From: Polynucleobacter rarus
Lineage (GTDB): Bacteria; Pseudomonadota; Gammaproteobacteria; Burkholderiales; Burkholderiaceae
Direction of reading: 5' to 3'
Assembly: GCF_003072505.1 (NCBI RefSeq)
Contig: NZ_NTGB01000001.1
Location: 2,947,071-3,009,055, forward strand
Length of the DNA: 61,985 nucleotides
Shown here one piece after another: positions 44,070-54,323 of this stretch. Numbering within the stretch: the first letter of the stretch is position 1; every line of letters starts with the position of its first letter. Under the pieces are notes generated by a model. It saw only the letters and a program-made list of their open reading frames with translations, ran no database searches and was not told the DNA's origin. The translations under genes were made by a program, and so were the position numbers.

Positions 44070-45701
44070 ATGATGAAAAATTGTGTAATTTACTTAGTTA
44101 TTAATAGTGTATTGTTTATCCAACTACTTTACCCTATTGTTGCCTATAGTCAAAATCAAGTAACAATTCAAAGTCCCAATAATACGATAAATTCAAAAAT
44201 AGTAGAACCTGAATTAGGCGGGACCCTGCCGATTCTTCTCCCTGATCTTGGGGATAATTCATCCGGTAATCTATCTGAAATAGATGAAAAAAAATTGGGT
44301 GAAAAAATTATCAGAGAAATTCGGAAAGATCCGGATTATTCAAATAATTGGTTAATGTACGATTACATTAATCAATTAGGACAAAGCCTAGTGAGTAGTG
44401 CAAGAAGTCAAAAAATATCAGGTGCTGACGCTTCAGGCCCATTTGCACCCAGCTTTGAGTTCTTCGTAGTCAGAGATAAAACCATTAACGCATTTGCCTT
44501 ACCAGGTGGATACATTGGTATCCACACGGGCCTTCTAGGCCTAGCTGAAAGCGAGTCAGAGTTTGCCTCAGTTCTTGGACATGAAATTGGTCACGTAACT
44601 CAAAAGCATATTGCCAGAGGCATGGGCTTTGGTCGGGAAAGCTCTACACTTATTTTGGCAGCAATGCTTCTAGCCGCCCTGGCTGTGAAAAATAATCCTA
44701 ATGCTGCTCAAGGTATGGCAGTAGGGGGGCAGGCTTTAGCAATTCAAAATCAATTGTCCTATTCGAGAAGTGCAGAAAGAGAAGCGGATCGAATCGGCTT
44801 TCAAATTTTGCAAGCGAGCGGATTTGACGTAAGTGGTATGCCTGGCTTTTTCCAGAAGATGCAAAAAGCAACCAGTATTTCAGATAGTGGAATACCTGCC
44901 TACGTCCGCACTCATCCCCTATCCTTAGAGCGTGCAGCAGATATGCAAAATCGCATACGCGATCAGGAGCCGGGAAAGCCTAATATTTCAATCGAATTCT
45001 ATCTTGCACAAACTTTAGCAAAAATTGAACAAGAGGGAGGACCCTCTGAGATTGTAGAGACGAAACAATTCTTTCAAGAACAAACTAATTCGAAGTCCTT
45101 GATAAAAAATATGCAAGGGTATTATGGTTTAGCTAATTTAGCATTAGCAGAAAAAAAGAGTCAAGAAGCCACATTACTACTGAAAAAAAGCCGAGAGTTT
45201 GCTAATAGTATTGAACAGAGTAATCTTCAATTAAAAAAATCAACTATATTTTTTGAAATTACTGGCATTCAAATTGCAATGCTACAAGGGAACTTCAATC
45301 AAGTCTCAAGTACAACCCAGTCATTATTAAAAACCTATTCGAACTATCGATCTGTAAATGTCCTTTATATCGAGTCTCTGCTTTCAGGGGGTAAAAATAA
45401 AGAAGCAATGACTTGGTTAGAGAATAAGACAAAATCAGATAAATCTGATTCATTATGGTGGAATTACCTAGCAAAAATATATCAACAGGAAAACAAGTTA
45501 GCGCTTTATCATGCCACCGTGGCGGAAAAGTATGTTGCAGAAGGCGCTTTACCAGCAGCTATTCAGCAATTGAAAATAGCCAGTGAAATGAGCGGAAATA
45601 ATTTTTACCAATCGTCAGAGTTAGAAGCTAGGAAGAGGCAAATCGAAATGCTTTATAAAGAGGACCTCATAGAAAGCGGTCGATTAGAAAGACGACCCTA
45701 A
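44070..45701 (+). CDS. M48 family periplasmic metalloprotease with TPR repeats (BepA-like)
   Basis: The 543-residue protein has a signal peptide ending VAYS. The zinc-protease domain has HEIGH (His, Glu, His) and the distal Glu in READRIGF, and ALPGGYIGIHTGLL is a family motif. The C-terminal half (about 330-530) is made of TPR-like helices. BepA-type enzymes assemble or degrade outer-membrane proteins such as LptD. The gene is divergent from moaC and overlaps the end of the next minus-strand gene by 4 nt. Confidence 0.93.
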   Translation: MMKNCVIYLVINSVLFIQLLYPIVAYSQNQVTIQSPNNTINSKIVEPELGGTLPILLPDLGDNSSGNLSEIDEKKLGEKIIREIRKDPDYSNNWLMYDYINQLGQSLVSSARSQKISGADASGPFAPSFEFFVVRDKTINAFALPGGYIGIHTGLLGLAESESEFASVLGHEIGHVTQKHIARGMGFGRESSTLILAAMLLAALAVKNNPNAAQGMAVGGQALAIQNQLSYSRSAEREADRIGFQILQASGFDVSGMPGFFQKMQKATSISDSGIPAYVRTHPLSLERAADMQNRIRDQEPGKPNISIEFYLAQTLAKIEQEGGPSEIVETKQFFQEQTNSKSLIKNMQGYYGLANLALAEKKSQEATLLLKKSREFANSIEQSNLQLKKSTIFFEITGIQIAMLQGNFNQVSSTTQSLLKTYSNYRSVNVLYIESLLSGGKNKEAMTWLENKTKSDKSDSLWWNYLAKIYQQENKLALYHATVAEKYVAEGALPAAIQQLKIASEMSGNNFYQSSELEARKRQIEMLYKEDLIESGRLERRP

Positions 45702-46318
45702 GCGGGAATTGGTGTTTGTTTGAAATGAAATTCTTTAGCCACTTCGTGGCCAATAATCGGCTCAATTGGGATGTCTAAACTCCTCCATTTAAAAACTCCA
45801 ATCACTCCACAGTTAGCAATATTCATTTGACTTAATTCGGAAAAAATATTTAAATCATGATCATGTAATAGTGCGATAGATCGAATTTGAGTTTCAGTAA
45901 AACTCAATTGAGAGGTGTTCGAGCATTGTATGATGGAAGCAATAAATTCTAAAAGAATATTCCCTTTTTCATCCAAAAAACATCGAGTAGGATGAATTTC
46001 CTGAGATAGGTGATTTTGTAACACCCAATCATATTGTTGACTTGGAATGAACCGAACAACGTAAGGACAGTAAGCTAAGCTCAGATAAACCCTTTGGGGG
46101 CCATTTTGAAAAAAGTACTGATTGTGCGGATCGATGTATATATTTTTCCGAATCGAATCGCACATCCCAGCATGTTTAATGAGCTCACCTGGCAAATGAT
46201 GCTTTTGAGAATATTCATTACGAATCCGAAAAGACCCGCGACGATCTAAAAAAAGCCAACCATAGCAATAGGGAACATCAGGCCATTTTGCAATCGCGGA
46301 GATGGTGGACTGATCCAC
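45698..46318 (-). CDS. conserved protein of unknown function
   Basis: I do not recognise the family. The 206-residue protein has no signal peptide or membrane segment. It contains WLFLDRRGSFRIRNEYSQKH near the start and a patterned middle part with repeated aromatic residues. It is the last gene of the ilvE operon, 2 nt after the NTF2-like gene, so it is translated together with it. Confidence 0.75.
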   Translation of the reverse strand: MDQSTISAIAKWPDVPYCYGWLFLDRRGSFRIRNEYSQKHHLPGELIKHAGMCDSIRKNIYIDPHNQYFFQNGPQRVYLSLAYCPYVVRFIPSQQYDWVLQNHLSQEIHPTRCFLDEKGNILLEFIASIIQCSNTSQLSFTETQIRSIALLHDHDLNIFSELSQMNIANCGVIGVFKWRSLDIPIEPIIGHEVAKEFHFKQTPIPA

Positions 46319-46320
46319 TA

Positions 46321-46758
46321 TTAATGAAATCCGTGGTCACCAGATAAGACCGGTGATGTAATTAACTGGCTATCGACAATACTTGTATGCATATGAGCAA
46401 TTCTCCAACCCATTGCTCCTTGAACTAAGATAATCGTCATGTGGATAAAAAATTTAGGATCCACAGAGGAATCATTAAAACGAACAGCCTCAGTGCTATC
46501 CACAAAGGTGGTTCCTAAATAGGAATGGCTCGTGGAGGTAATCGTATCAAGATTTAATGATCGACCCATTAAGTCTTTAAATCCTTCGCGTAATTCACTG
46601 TGACCGTTAAGTCGAACACCGTCCGGTAAGATGCACGTAATAGTGTCTTCGTCGAACCACAAGGACAGAGCAGTCTCCAAATCACCTTCGCGTAATGCAA
46701 GATACCAATTCTCTAAGACTTCATCCACATCATGAAACAAGCGAGTTTGGCGAAACAT
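46321..46758 (-). CDS. SnoaL/NTF2-like protein
   Basis: The 145-residue protein fits the NTF2-like cone fold: DEVLENWYLALREGDLETALSLWFDEDTITCILPDGVRLNGHSELREGFKDLM, then GWRIAHMHTSIVD. In Burkholderiales a protein of this type often follows waaF. Its ligand or reaction is unknown. It begins 3 nt after the waaF stop codon. Confidence 0.85.
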   Translation of the reverse strand: MFRQTRLFHDVDEVLENWYLALREGDLETALSLWFDEDTITCILPDGVRLNGHSELREGFKDLMGRSLNLDTITSTSHSYLGTTFVDSTEAVRFNDSSVDPKFFIHMTIILVQGAMGWRIAHMHTSIVDSQLITSPVLSGDHGFH

Positions 46759-46761
46759 ATC

Positions 46762-47817
46762 TTATCCTTCAGTGGCTAAAGCAATATTAAATTGTTTAAA
46801 AACAGAATCAGGTGAAATTTGAACTAAACAGTTAGTATGTCCAAGGGGACATTTTCTTTGGTGACAAGGACTGCAGTCAAGCCCTAAATACATAATAGAG
46901 GCTTTTTTTGAAAGGGGAGGGGTATGTGATGGGTCGCTAGAGCCAAAGATTGCAATTTGAGGAATTTGTAAGGCGGCACCAATGTGCATCATTCCGGAGT
47001 CATTCGAAATCAAACCCTTGGCCATACTCAATAGCCCCATGGCTTCAATCAGGGGTATTTTTCCACAAAGATTTTGGATACGAGACAAATGCTGCGAATG
47101 TAATCCATAGAGAATTTGATCCGCAATGCTTGAATCTTTCTTGCTGCCCAAAATTAAAATACCAGAATCTTTATATTGATCAAGGAGTAGATTCGCCACA
47201 TTCCCAAAGTGCTTTGATGGCCATTGTTTGGCGGGACCAAATTCGGCCCCTGGTGCCAAAATAAAAAAACGTGAACAATTTGGTAGGTAATTGGCTAAAA
47301 CTTGTTTAGAGGCAATCAAAATATGAGGTTTGATTGTCAGATGTGGAGTAAATTGATCTGATAGGTTGTTGGAATCGACCGATAATTTCTCTGATGCAAG
47401 AGATAAATAATGACCCACCATAGAGGGACGACTCGTTCTATCCGGATTAGGTAAGGCACGACTAAGGAAAATAGTTCTCGATTCACCAACGTATGCAATT
47501 TTTTTGGAAATACCAGCAAAGATAGGAATAATTAAAGATTTCCAACTATTGGGGAGAATGTAACAAGAGCTGTAGCCAGATTTTTTAAGAAGTCGGCTTA
47601 TCTTCCAACGAAGAGGTAATTGTAGTTTGCCATGCAAGAAGTTGCCACTGATTACCTGATTTACATCTTCGCAAGCTTCATAAACTGGAGCTACCCAAGG
47701 CGTAACCAAAACATCAATTTGACAATCAGAATCTTTAATTTTTTTTATTAATGGAAGTGACATTACAGCATCGCCGATCCAATTTGGGGCGATGATCAAA
47801 ACGCGTTGTTTTGACAA
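46762..47817 (-). CDS. waaF: ADP-heptose:LPS heptosyltransferase II
   Basis: The 351-residue GT9-family enzyme adds the second heptose to the lipopolysaccharide inner core at the cytoplasmic face of the membrane. It starts RVLIIAPNWIGDAVMSLPLI, has FILAPGAEFGPAKQWPSKHF in the sugar-nucleotide site and LISNDSGMMHIGAAL in the C-terminal domain. It is 1 nt from the zinc-finger gene and 3 nt from the NTF2-like gene. Confidence 0.95.
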   Translation of the reverse strand: MSKQRVLIIAPNWIGDAVMSLPLIKKIKDSDCQIDVLVTPWVAPVYEACEDVNQVISGNFLHGKLQLPLRWKISRLLKKSGYSSCYILPNSWKSLIIPIFAGISKKIAYVGESRTIFLSRALPNPDRTSRPSMVGHYLSLASEKLSVDSNNLSDQFTPHLTIKPHILIASKQVLANYLPNCSRFFILAPGAEFGPAKQWPSKHFGNVANLLLDQYKDSGILILGSKKDSSIADQILYGLHSQHLSRIQNLCGKIPLIEAMGLLSMAKGLISNDSGMMHIGAALQIPQIAIFGSSDPSHTPPLSKKASIMYLGLDCSPCHQRKCPLGHTNCLVQISPDSVFKQFNIALATEG

Positions 47818-47818
47818 T

Positions 47819-48007
47819 TTAATGACCTACTTTAACGCCAGCTTTCAAGCGATATGAAGCGCCACAGTATGGACACTTCGCTTCTCCAGTATGGCCTATA
47901 TCCAAAAAAACCTTTGGATGTAAGTTCCAAACTGGAGTTTGGTTCATAGGACAGTGCAAAGGTAAATCACTGTTAGTCACTTCAATAGGAGTAGTATTTT
48001 TGATCAT
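47819..48007 (-). CDS. zinc-finger protein (zf-CHCC type)
   Basis: The 62-residue protein has the CHCC zinc ligand pattern: Cys in PLHCPMNQTPVWNLHPKVFLDI with His, then KCPYCGASYRL. Relatives are found next to ilvE in many betaproteobacteria and resemble the zinc-binding part of a complex I accessory subunit. Its role here is unknown. It is 9 nt after ilvE. Confidence 0.9.
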   Translation of the reverse strand: MIKNTTPIEVTNSDLPLHCPMNQTPVWNLHPKVFLDIGHTGEAKCPYCGASYRLKAGVKVGH

Positions 48008-48016
48008 CTTAATTAT

Positions 48017-48937
48017 TTAGACCATCGTTAACCAAGAACGATATTGGTCGTTTTTACCTTTTACGATATCAAAAAACAGAGATTGAATTTTTTCTGTCAT
48101 TGGACCACGTCCACCGTTACCAATAATTCGGTCATCTAGCTCACGAATTGGCGTCACTTCAGCCGCTGTTCCAGTGAAGAAAGCTTCATCTGCACAGTAC
48201 ATTTCATCGCGCGTAATACGCTTTTCTTTAACTGTAATTCCCAAATCAGTCGCAATCTTAATGATGGCGTCACGGGTGATTCCAGCGAGACAACTTGCTA
48301 AGTCAGGGGTAATCAACACTCCATCACTCACAATAAAAACATTTTCCCCAGATCCTTCTGACACATATCCATCTGTATCCAATAACAAAGCTTCATCATA
48401 TCCGTGAGCGGTGACTTCTTGGTTAGCTAGGATTGAATTGATGTAATAACCGGAGGCCTTTGCTCTAACTAAGGAGACATTCACATGATGCCGACTAAAA
48501 GAAGAGGTCTTTACCCGAATACCTTTGTTCAGGCCATCTTCCCCTAGGTAGGCGCCCCATTTCCATGCAGAAATAGACATATTGATGGTATTACCCTTCG
48601 GGGAAATACCAAGCTTTTCAGAACCAATCCAAGCAAGTGGTCTTAAATAACAGGAACTTAAATCATTTGCTCTAATTACCTCTAACTGAGCAGCAATAAT
48701 TTCCTCTTGGGTATACGGTAACTGCATTTGAAAGATTTTTGCTGAGTTAAATAGCCGTTTAGTATGTTGATCTAAACGAAAAACTGCAGGTCCAGCGTCG
48801 GTCTCGTAACATCTGACGCCTTCAAATACTGCCATTCCATAGTGAAGGCTATGGGTTAAAACGTGAATGTTCGCCTCACGCCAAGGAACAAGTTTGCCAT
48901 CAAACCAAATAAACCCATCACGATCAGACATTGACAT
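48017..48937 (-). CDS. ilvE: branched-chain amino acid aminotransferase
   Basis: The 306-residue PLP fold-IV enzyme transaminates leucine, isoleucine and valine. The PLP-binding Lys is in VRAKASGYYINSILANQEVTAHG. DGYVSEGSGENVF and VTPIRELDDR are typical of the C-terminal domain. It is the first gene of a tight minus-strand operon with the zinc-finger gene, waaF, the NTF2-like gene and an unknown gene. Confidence 0.96.
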   Translation of the reverse strand: MSMSDRDGFIWFDGKLVPWREANIHVLTHSLHYGMAVFEGVRCYETDAGPAVFRLDQHTKRLFNSAKIFQMQLPYTQEEIIAAQLEVIRANDLSSCYLRPLAWIGSEKLGISPKGNTINMSISAWKWGAYLGEDGLNKGIRVKTSSFSRHHVNVSLVRAKASGYYINSILANQEVTAHGYDEALLLDTDGYVSEGSGENVFIVSDGVLITPDLASCLAGITRDAIIKIATDLGITVKEKRITRDEMYCADEAFFTGTAAEVTPIRELDDRIIGNGGRGPMTEKIQSLFFDIVKGKNDQYRSWLTMV

Positions 48938-49102
48938 AATATTTACCCAGATTTTGTTATATATCTTACTATTGTAAAACAGTGCTAATTGGATTGCTAA
49001 ATTTCAATAAAAGTTAAATTCTGCCTAAGGTTTCATTGAAAAGTTGTAAGATGGCAATTAGATTAAAATTATACATTTCCGATTCTTCTCCAAATAAAAA
49101 CT

Positions 49103-50317
49103 ATGCCAAATTCAACTTTTCCTAAGTTCAATCGATTATCCGATTTAGTTGCAAATCATCAAATTAAGGGAAAAAGGGTCTTTATTCGAGCAGATTTAAA
49201 TGTTCCACAAGACTTAACTGGAAAAATTACAGAAGATACTCGCATCAAAGCTTCCATTCCAGCGATTCAAGCTTGTCTCAATGAGGGTGCCGCAGTAATG
49301 GTAACCTCTCATCTCGGGCGCCCTACCGAAGGAGCTTTAAAGCCGGAGGATTCATTAGGACCGGTGGCTGATCGGCTTGCCGAGTTACTTGGCCGCAAGG
49401 TTGCGTTAATAACTGACTGGGTAGACGGTAATTTTGAAGTCAATCCTGGCGAAGTTGTACTACTTGAAAATTGTCGTGGGAACATTGGTGAGAAAAAAGA
49501 TAACGAAGACTTAGCAAAGAAAATGGCTTTACTCTGTGATGTTTATGTTAACGATGCTTTTGGCACAGCTCATCGTGCGGAAGCTACCACCCATGGCATG
49601 GCTAAATTTGCACCTTTGAGCTGCGCAGGCCCTTTGATGGAAGCTGAGATAGATGCTTTAGCAAAGGCACTGAATGAGCCTAAAAGGCCTCTGGTTGCAA
49701 TTGTTGCTGGCTCTAAAGTATCTTCTAAGCTGACCATATTAAAATCTCTTTCAACCAAGGTTGATCAGTTAATTGTGGGCGGGGGCATTGCCAATACATT
49801 TATGCTAGCAGCTGGCATTAATATCGGTAAATCTTTAGCAGAAACAGATTTAGTTGGTGAAGCAAAGGCGATTATGCAGATGATGGCTGAGCGGGGGGCT
49901 AGCGTCCCGATTCCACAAGATGTTGTAGTGGCGAATGAGCTTTCACCTTTAGCCCGAGCCAATATTGTGGCCGCATCTGATGTTGCAAGTGATGACATGA
50001 TTTTAGATATTGGACCTAAATTTGCGGCTGAATTATCTTCAATAATTGCTCATGCGGGAACAATTGTCTGGAATGGACCGGTCGGAGTTTTCGAAATTGA
50101 TCAGTTTGGTGGTGGCACTAAAATGCTCGCTGCAGCAGTTGCACATAGTCCAGGTTTTTCAATTGCCGGTGGCGGTGATACTTTAGCCGCAATTGCAAAG
50201 TATGGGATCGAAAAGCAAGTTGATTATATTTCTACTGGGGGAGGGGCTTTTTTAGAGTTTTTAGAAGGAAAAACCTTACCAGCAATTCAAATTTTACAAG
50301 AAAGGGTTTCAGTTTGA
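49103..50317 (+). CDS. pgk: phosphoglycerate kinase
   Basis: The 404-residue glycolytic enzyme has [18 protein letters not shown] and [13 protein letters not shown] for 3-phosphoglycerate. [11 protein letters not shown] and the GGGDT segment in the C-terminal half bind ATP. It opens the long plus-strand operon with pyk, fba and purine genes. Its stop codon overlaps the TTG start of pyk (TTGA). Confidence 0.97.
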   Translation: MPNSTFPKFNRLSDLVANHQIKGKRVFIRADLNVPQDLTGKITEDTRIKASIPAIQACLNEGAAVMVTSHLGRPTEGALKPEDSLGPVADRLAELLGRKVALITDWVDGNFEVNPGEVVLLENCRGNIGEKKDNEDLAKKMALLCDVYVNDAFGTAHRAEATTHGMAKFAPLSCAGPLMEAEIDALAKALNEPKRPLVAIVAGSKVSSKLTILKSLSTKVDQLIVGGGIANTFMLAAGINIGKSLAETDLVGEAKAIMQMMAERGASVPIPQDVVVANELSPLARANIVAASDVASDDMILDIGPKFAAELSSIIAHAGTIVWNGPVGVFEIDQFGGGTKMLAAAVAHSPGFSIAGGGDTLAAIAKYGIEKQVDYISTGGGAFLEFLEGKTLPAIQILQERVSV

Positions 50318-51753
50318 AACTTAACCGAGCTACAAAAATTGTTGCAACTTTAGGACCAGCTTCCAGCGATAGGGATGTTCTGAAACAAATGCTTCTAGCC
50401 GGGGTTGATGTTGTTCGGCTCAATTTTTCGCATGGTGTGGCAGAAGATCATCGCCAACGTGCAAATTTAATCCGCTCACTTTCTAAAGAAATTGATCGTG
50501 AAATTGCCATCATGGCAGATTTACAAGGTCCTAAAATCCGCGTTGGTAAATTCTTAAATGGGAAAATACAACTTGAGCAAGGTCGAGAGTTTATCCTTGA
50601 TGCCGATTGTAAATTGGGTGATGAGCTACGCGTAGGACTTGATTACAAAGATCTACCCAAAGATGTTCATGCGGGGGACTTACTGCTATTAAATGATGGC
50701 TTAATCGTTTTAAAGGTTCAAAAAGTAGTTGGGGTCTGTATTCACACGCTGGTTGAGATGGGTGGTGAACTTTCTAATAACAAGGGAATTAATCGAGCTG
50801 GTGGTGGTTTGACAGCGCCAGCACTCACCGAAAAAGATAAAGAAGATTTGGTGACGGCTATTGAGATGGATGTTGATTACATTGCGATTAGTTTTCCTAA
50901 AAATGCAGATGATATGCATTTCGCAAGATCTCTAGCGAATGTAGTTGCCCAGCCCTTGAATAAAGAGATTCGCTTAATTGCGAAGATTGAAAGAGCGGAA
51001 GCAATTATGCCAGGCGTTTTAGAGGGGATCATCGATGCCTCCGATGGAATCATGGTTGCACGGGGTGATTTAGCTGTCGAGGTAGGTAATGCAGCTGTGC
51101 CTGCTTTACAAAAGCGAATGATTTTTCTTGCCAATAAACAAGATAAATTTGTGATCACTGCTACCCAAATGATGGAGTCGATGATTAATAGTCCGATTCC
51201 TACTAGGGCAGAGGTCAGTGATGTGGCCAATGCTGTCTTAGATGGCACCGATGCGGTGATGTTGTCAGCAGAAACAGCTGCCGGACAATATCCCGTGAAA
51301 ACTGTAGAACAAATGTCAGCTATTTGTTTGGAAGCAGAAAAGTCACAACATGTTAGTTTAGACGCGGATTTTTTAGATCAAACCTTTACTCGAATCGATC
51401 AATCCATTGCTTTAGGGGCCCTTTTTACCTCTTTTCATTTAAAAGTGAAAGCAATTGCAGCTTTGACTGAGTCAGGATCTACTGTTTTGTGGATGAGTCG
51501 CCATAAAATTGATATTCCTATTTTTGCATTGACACAAAAAGTCAAAACCCAAAGAGCACTTTGTATGTATCGAAATGTGATTCCTCTTCACTTAGAAATA
51601 AGTAGTAATCGGGATGTGGCGTTGCATCAAGTAGAACATCTTTTGAGCTCAAAGGGCGTCGTAGAGTCTGGCGATATGGTTACATTAACGATCGGGGAAC
51701 CGATGGGACAACCTGGTGGAACAAATACACTTAAAATTATCAAAGTGAAATAA
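50314..51753 (+). CDS. pyk: pyruvate kinase
   Basis: The 479-residue enzyme starts [20 protein letters not shown] and has [22 protein letters not shown] for the active-site Lys and metal Glu, and [11 protein letters not shown]. It makes pyruvate and ATP from phosphoenolpyruvate. The start codon is TTG, overlapping the pgk stop codon and preceded by AAAGGG. fba follows after 16 nt. Confidence 0.97.
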   Translation: MKLNRATKIVATLGPASSDRDVLKQMLLAGVDVVRLNFSHGVAEDHRQRANLIRSLSKEIDREIAIMADLQGPKIRVGKFLNGKIQLEQGREFILDADCKLGDELRVGLDYKDLPKDVHAGDLLLLNDGLIVLKVQKVVGVCIHTLVEMGGELSNNKGINRAGGGLTAPALTEKDKEDLVTAIEMDVDYIAISFPKNADDMHFARSLANVVAQPLNKEIRLIAKIERAEAIMPGVLEGIIDASDGIMVARGDLAVEVGNAAVPALQKRMIFLANKQDKFVITATQMMESMINSPIPTRAEVSDVANAVLDGTDAVMLSAETAAGQYPVKTVEQMSAICLEAEKSQHVSLDADFLDQTFTRIDQSIALGALFTSFHLKVKAIAALTESGSTVLWMSRHKIDIPIFALTQKVKTQRALCMYRNVIPLHLEISSNRDVALHQVEHLLSSKGVVESGDMVTLTIGEPMGQPGGTNTLKIIKVK

Positions 51754-51769
51754 TTAATTTGGAGAAATT

Positions 51770-52834
51770 ATGCCTTTAGTATCAATGAGACAACTTTTAG
51801 ATCACGCAGCAGAGTTTGGCTACGGACTACCAGCTTTTAACGTCAATAATCTGGAACAAGTTCAAGCCATCATGTCAGCGGCTGATGAAGTTGGTGCCCC
51901 AGTAATCATGCAAGCATCAGCTGGCGCCAGAAAATATGCTGGAGAATCTTTCCTAAGACATTTAATAGAAGCTGCGGTAGAAGCCTATCCTCATGTCCCT
52001 TTAGTAATGCATCAAGATCATGGCCAAAGTCCAGCAGTATGTATGGCCGCAATTAAAAGTGGTTTTACTAGCGTCATGATGGATGGGTCTTTAATGGCAG
52101 ATGGTAAATCCGTCGCTCCTTATGAATATAATTTGGCGGTTTCTAAGGAAGTTGTGAAGTTTTCTCATTCTATTGGCGTTACTGTCGAAGCAGAATTAGG
52201 CGTCCTCGGCTCACTCGAAACGATGATGGGTGACAAAGAAGATGGTCACGGCGCAGAAGGAACAATGACGCGTGAGCAACTTTTAACAGACGTTGAGCAA
52301 GCAGCTGATTTTGTGAGTCAAACGCAGTGCGATGCCTTAGCAATTGCAATTGGAACAAGTCATGGAGCTTATAAGTTTAGTAAAAAGCCAACTGGAGATA
52401 CCTTGGCAATTGCGCGTATCCGGGAAATTCATGCTCGCATTCCTAATACGCATTTGGTGATGCATGGTTCTTCAAGTGTGCCACAGGAGTTACTAGCTGA
52501 AATTCGTGAATTCGGTGGAGATATGAAAGAAACTTATGGGGTACCTGTTGAAGAAATTCAAGAGGGAATCCGTAATGGTGTTCGCAAGATCAACATTGAT
52601 ACTGATATTCGTCTAGCTATGACTGGTGCAATTCGCCGTTATTTATTTGAAAATCCTGGAAAATTTGATCCGCGTGATTATCTCAAACCAGCTAGAGAGG
52701 CTGCGAAACAAATATGCTTGGCTAGATATATTGCCTTTGGTTGCGAGGGACAGGCTGGCAAAATTAAACCGATTTCACTCGATAAAATGGTTCAAAGATA
52801 TAACTCTGGAGAACTTACTCAGGTTGTACGTTAA
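51770..52834 (+). CDS. fba: fructose-bisphosphate aldolase, class II
   Basis: The 354-residue zinc aldolase resembles the Calvin-cycle subtype found in betaproteobacteria. The zinc His and catalytic Asp are in [11 protein letters not shown], further ligands in GTSHGAYKF and [12 protein letters not shown], and the phosphate loop is near [21 protein letters not shown] precedes the ATG. The last base of its TAA is the first base of the purC ATG. Confidence 0.96.
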   Translation: MPLVSMRQLLDHAAEFGYGLPAFNVNNLEQVQAIMSAADEVGAPVIMQASAGARKYAGESFLRHLIEAAVEAYPHVPLVMHQDHGQSPAVCMAAIKSGFTSVMMDGSLMADGKSVAPYEYNLAVSKEVVKFSHSIGVTVEAELGVLGSLETMMGDKEDGHGAEGTMTREQLLTDVEQAADFVSQTQCDALAIAIGTSHGAYKFSKKPTGDTLAIARIREIHARIPNTHLVMHGSSSVPQELLAEIREFGGDMKETYGVPVEEIQEGIRNGVRKINIDTDIRLAMTGAIRRYLFENPGKFDPRDYLKPAREAAKQICLARYIAFGCEGQAGKIKPISLDKMVQRYNSGELTQVVR

Positions 52835-53727
52835 TGAGCGCTTTATTTGAAACTTCGATTAAATCCTTGCCGCAGATCTCAAAAGGTAAAGTGAGGGACA
52901 TTTACGCTGTTGGAGATGATCGATTGCTGATGGTCACCACAGATCGTCTATCAGCATTTGATGTGGTAATGCAGGATCCTATTCCTGGAAAAGGTATAGT
53001 CCTCAATCAGATGGCTAATTTTTGGTTTGAAAAACTTGCCTGGATTATTCCTAATCACTTAACTGGGATTACTCCAGAGTCAGTAGTGAGTCCAGATGAG
53101 GTGAATCAAGTGCTAGGACGAGCCATCGTAACCAAAAGATTAAAACCGATTATGGTAGAGGCTGTTGTAAGGGGTTATTTATCAGGTAGTGGTTGGAAAG
53201 ATTATCAAGCTACAGGTTCAGTCTGTGGAGTCACCTTACCTGTTGGACTACAAAATTCCGAGAAGTTACCAGAACCAATCTTTACACCTGCTGCAAAGGC
53301 AGATGTTGGAGATCACGATGAGAATATTTCCTACGCTCAAGTGGTAGATAAAATAGGTTCTGAACTAGCAGCCAAAATAAAAGAAGTAAGTATTCGCTTA
53401 TACGTAGAGGCTTCTAAATACGCTGCTACGAAAGGTATTATTATTGCTGACACTAAATTTGAGTTCGGTTTAGATGAGGCCGGACAATTAGTTCTAATGG
53501 ATGAGATTTTGACGGCGGATTCTTCAAGATTTTGGCCAGCAAGTTCTTATGTAGTAGGCGAAAACCCGCCATCCTATGACAAACAGTTTGTGAGAGATTG
53601 GCTAGAACAGGTCTTGATAAACGGTAGTCATTGGGACAAAAAAGCACCTGCACCGAAGTTGCCTCAAGAAGTAATCGAGAAAACTGCTCAAAAATATCAA
53701 GAAGCATTGGATGTGCTAACGCATTAA
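52834..53727 (+). CDS. purC: SAICAR synthetase
   Basis: The 297-residue enzyme of purine synthesis joins CAIR and aspartate. [30 protein letters not shown] and [20 protein letters not shown] are diagnostic, and [17 protein letters not shown] is conserved in the long, fungal-like PurC of this group. It overlaps fba by one base (TAATG), so expression is coupled to glycolysis genes. Confidence 0.96.
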   Translation: MSALFETSIKSLPQISKGKVRDIYAVGDDRLLMVTTDRLSAFDVVMQDPIPGKGIVLNQMANFWFEKLAWIIPNHLTGITPESVVSPDEVNQVLGRAIVTKRLKPIMVEAVVRGYLSGSGWKDYQATGSVCGVTLPVGLQNSEKLPEPIFTPAAKADVGDHDENISYAQVVDKIGSELAAKIKEVSIRLYVEASKYAATKGIIIADTKFEFGLDEAGQLVLMDEILTADSSRFWPASSYVVGENPPSYDKQFVRDWLEQVLINGSHWDKKAPAPKLPQEVIEKTAQKYQEALDVLTH

Positions 53728-53794
53728 TAGCGAATGAATGAAGTATTCAGTTAGAATAGTAGGCTTCTATTCAGATTACTGAGGATCGAGTCCC

Positions 53795-54304
53795 ATGACA
53801 GATACGATGATAAAAGACATGCCACCCGTTAAAGTTGGGGTAGTCATGGGCTCAAATTCTGATTGGGAAGTCATGTCAGAGGCTTCTAAAATTCTTCAAG
53901 AGTTCAACATTCCACACGAATGTAAGGTTTTATCTGCTCACAGAATGCCTGATGAGATGTTTTCTTATGCTGAAGAAGCTAAAGAAAGAGGACTTCTTGC
54001 AATTATTGCAGGAGCTGGTGGAGCTGCCCACTTACCTGGTATGTTGGCCGCCAAGACCATTGTGCCTGTATATGGCGTACCAGTTCCCAGTAAATATCTG
54101 AGGGGTCAAGATTCTTTATATTCTATTGTGCAAATGCCCAAAGGTATCCCGGTTGCAACTTTTGCCATTGGGGAAGCTGGAGCCGCGAATGCCGCTTTAC
54201 ATGTGGTAGCGATGTTAGCTCTAAGTAATTCTGAGCTGGCAAATCAACTGGTTGACTTTAGAATTGCCCAGTCTGATAAAGCTCGTGCAATGCAATTAAA
54301 TTAA
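53795..54304 (+). CDS. purE: N5-carboxyaminoimidazole ribonucleotide mutase
   Basis: The 169-residue class I PurE has VGVVMGSNSDWEVM and the catalytic His in VLSAHRMPDEM. The loop AGAGGAAHLPGMLAAKT is also typical. It moves the carboxyl group from N5-CAIR to CAIR, and purK next door makes N5-CAIR. It is 67 nt after purC with GAGG upstream of the ATG. Confidence 0.96.
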   Translation: MTDTMIKDMPPVKVGVVMGSNSDWEVMSEASKILQEFNIPHECKVLSAHRMPDEMFSYAEEAKERGLLAIIAGAGGAAHLPGMLAAKTIVPVYGVPVPSKYLRGQDSLYSIVQMPKGIPVATFAIGEAGAANAALHVVAMLALSNSELANQLVDFRIAQSDKARAMQLN

Positions 54305-54323
54305 CATTCGTTTTCTTTTTTCA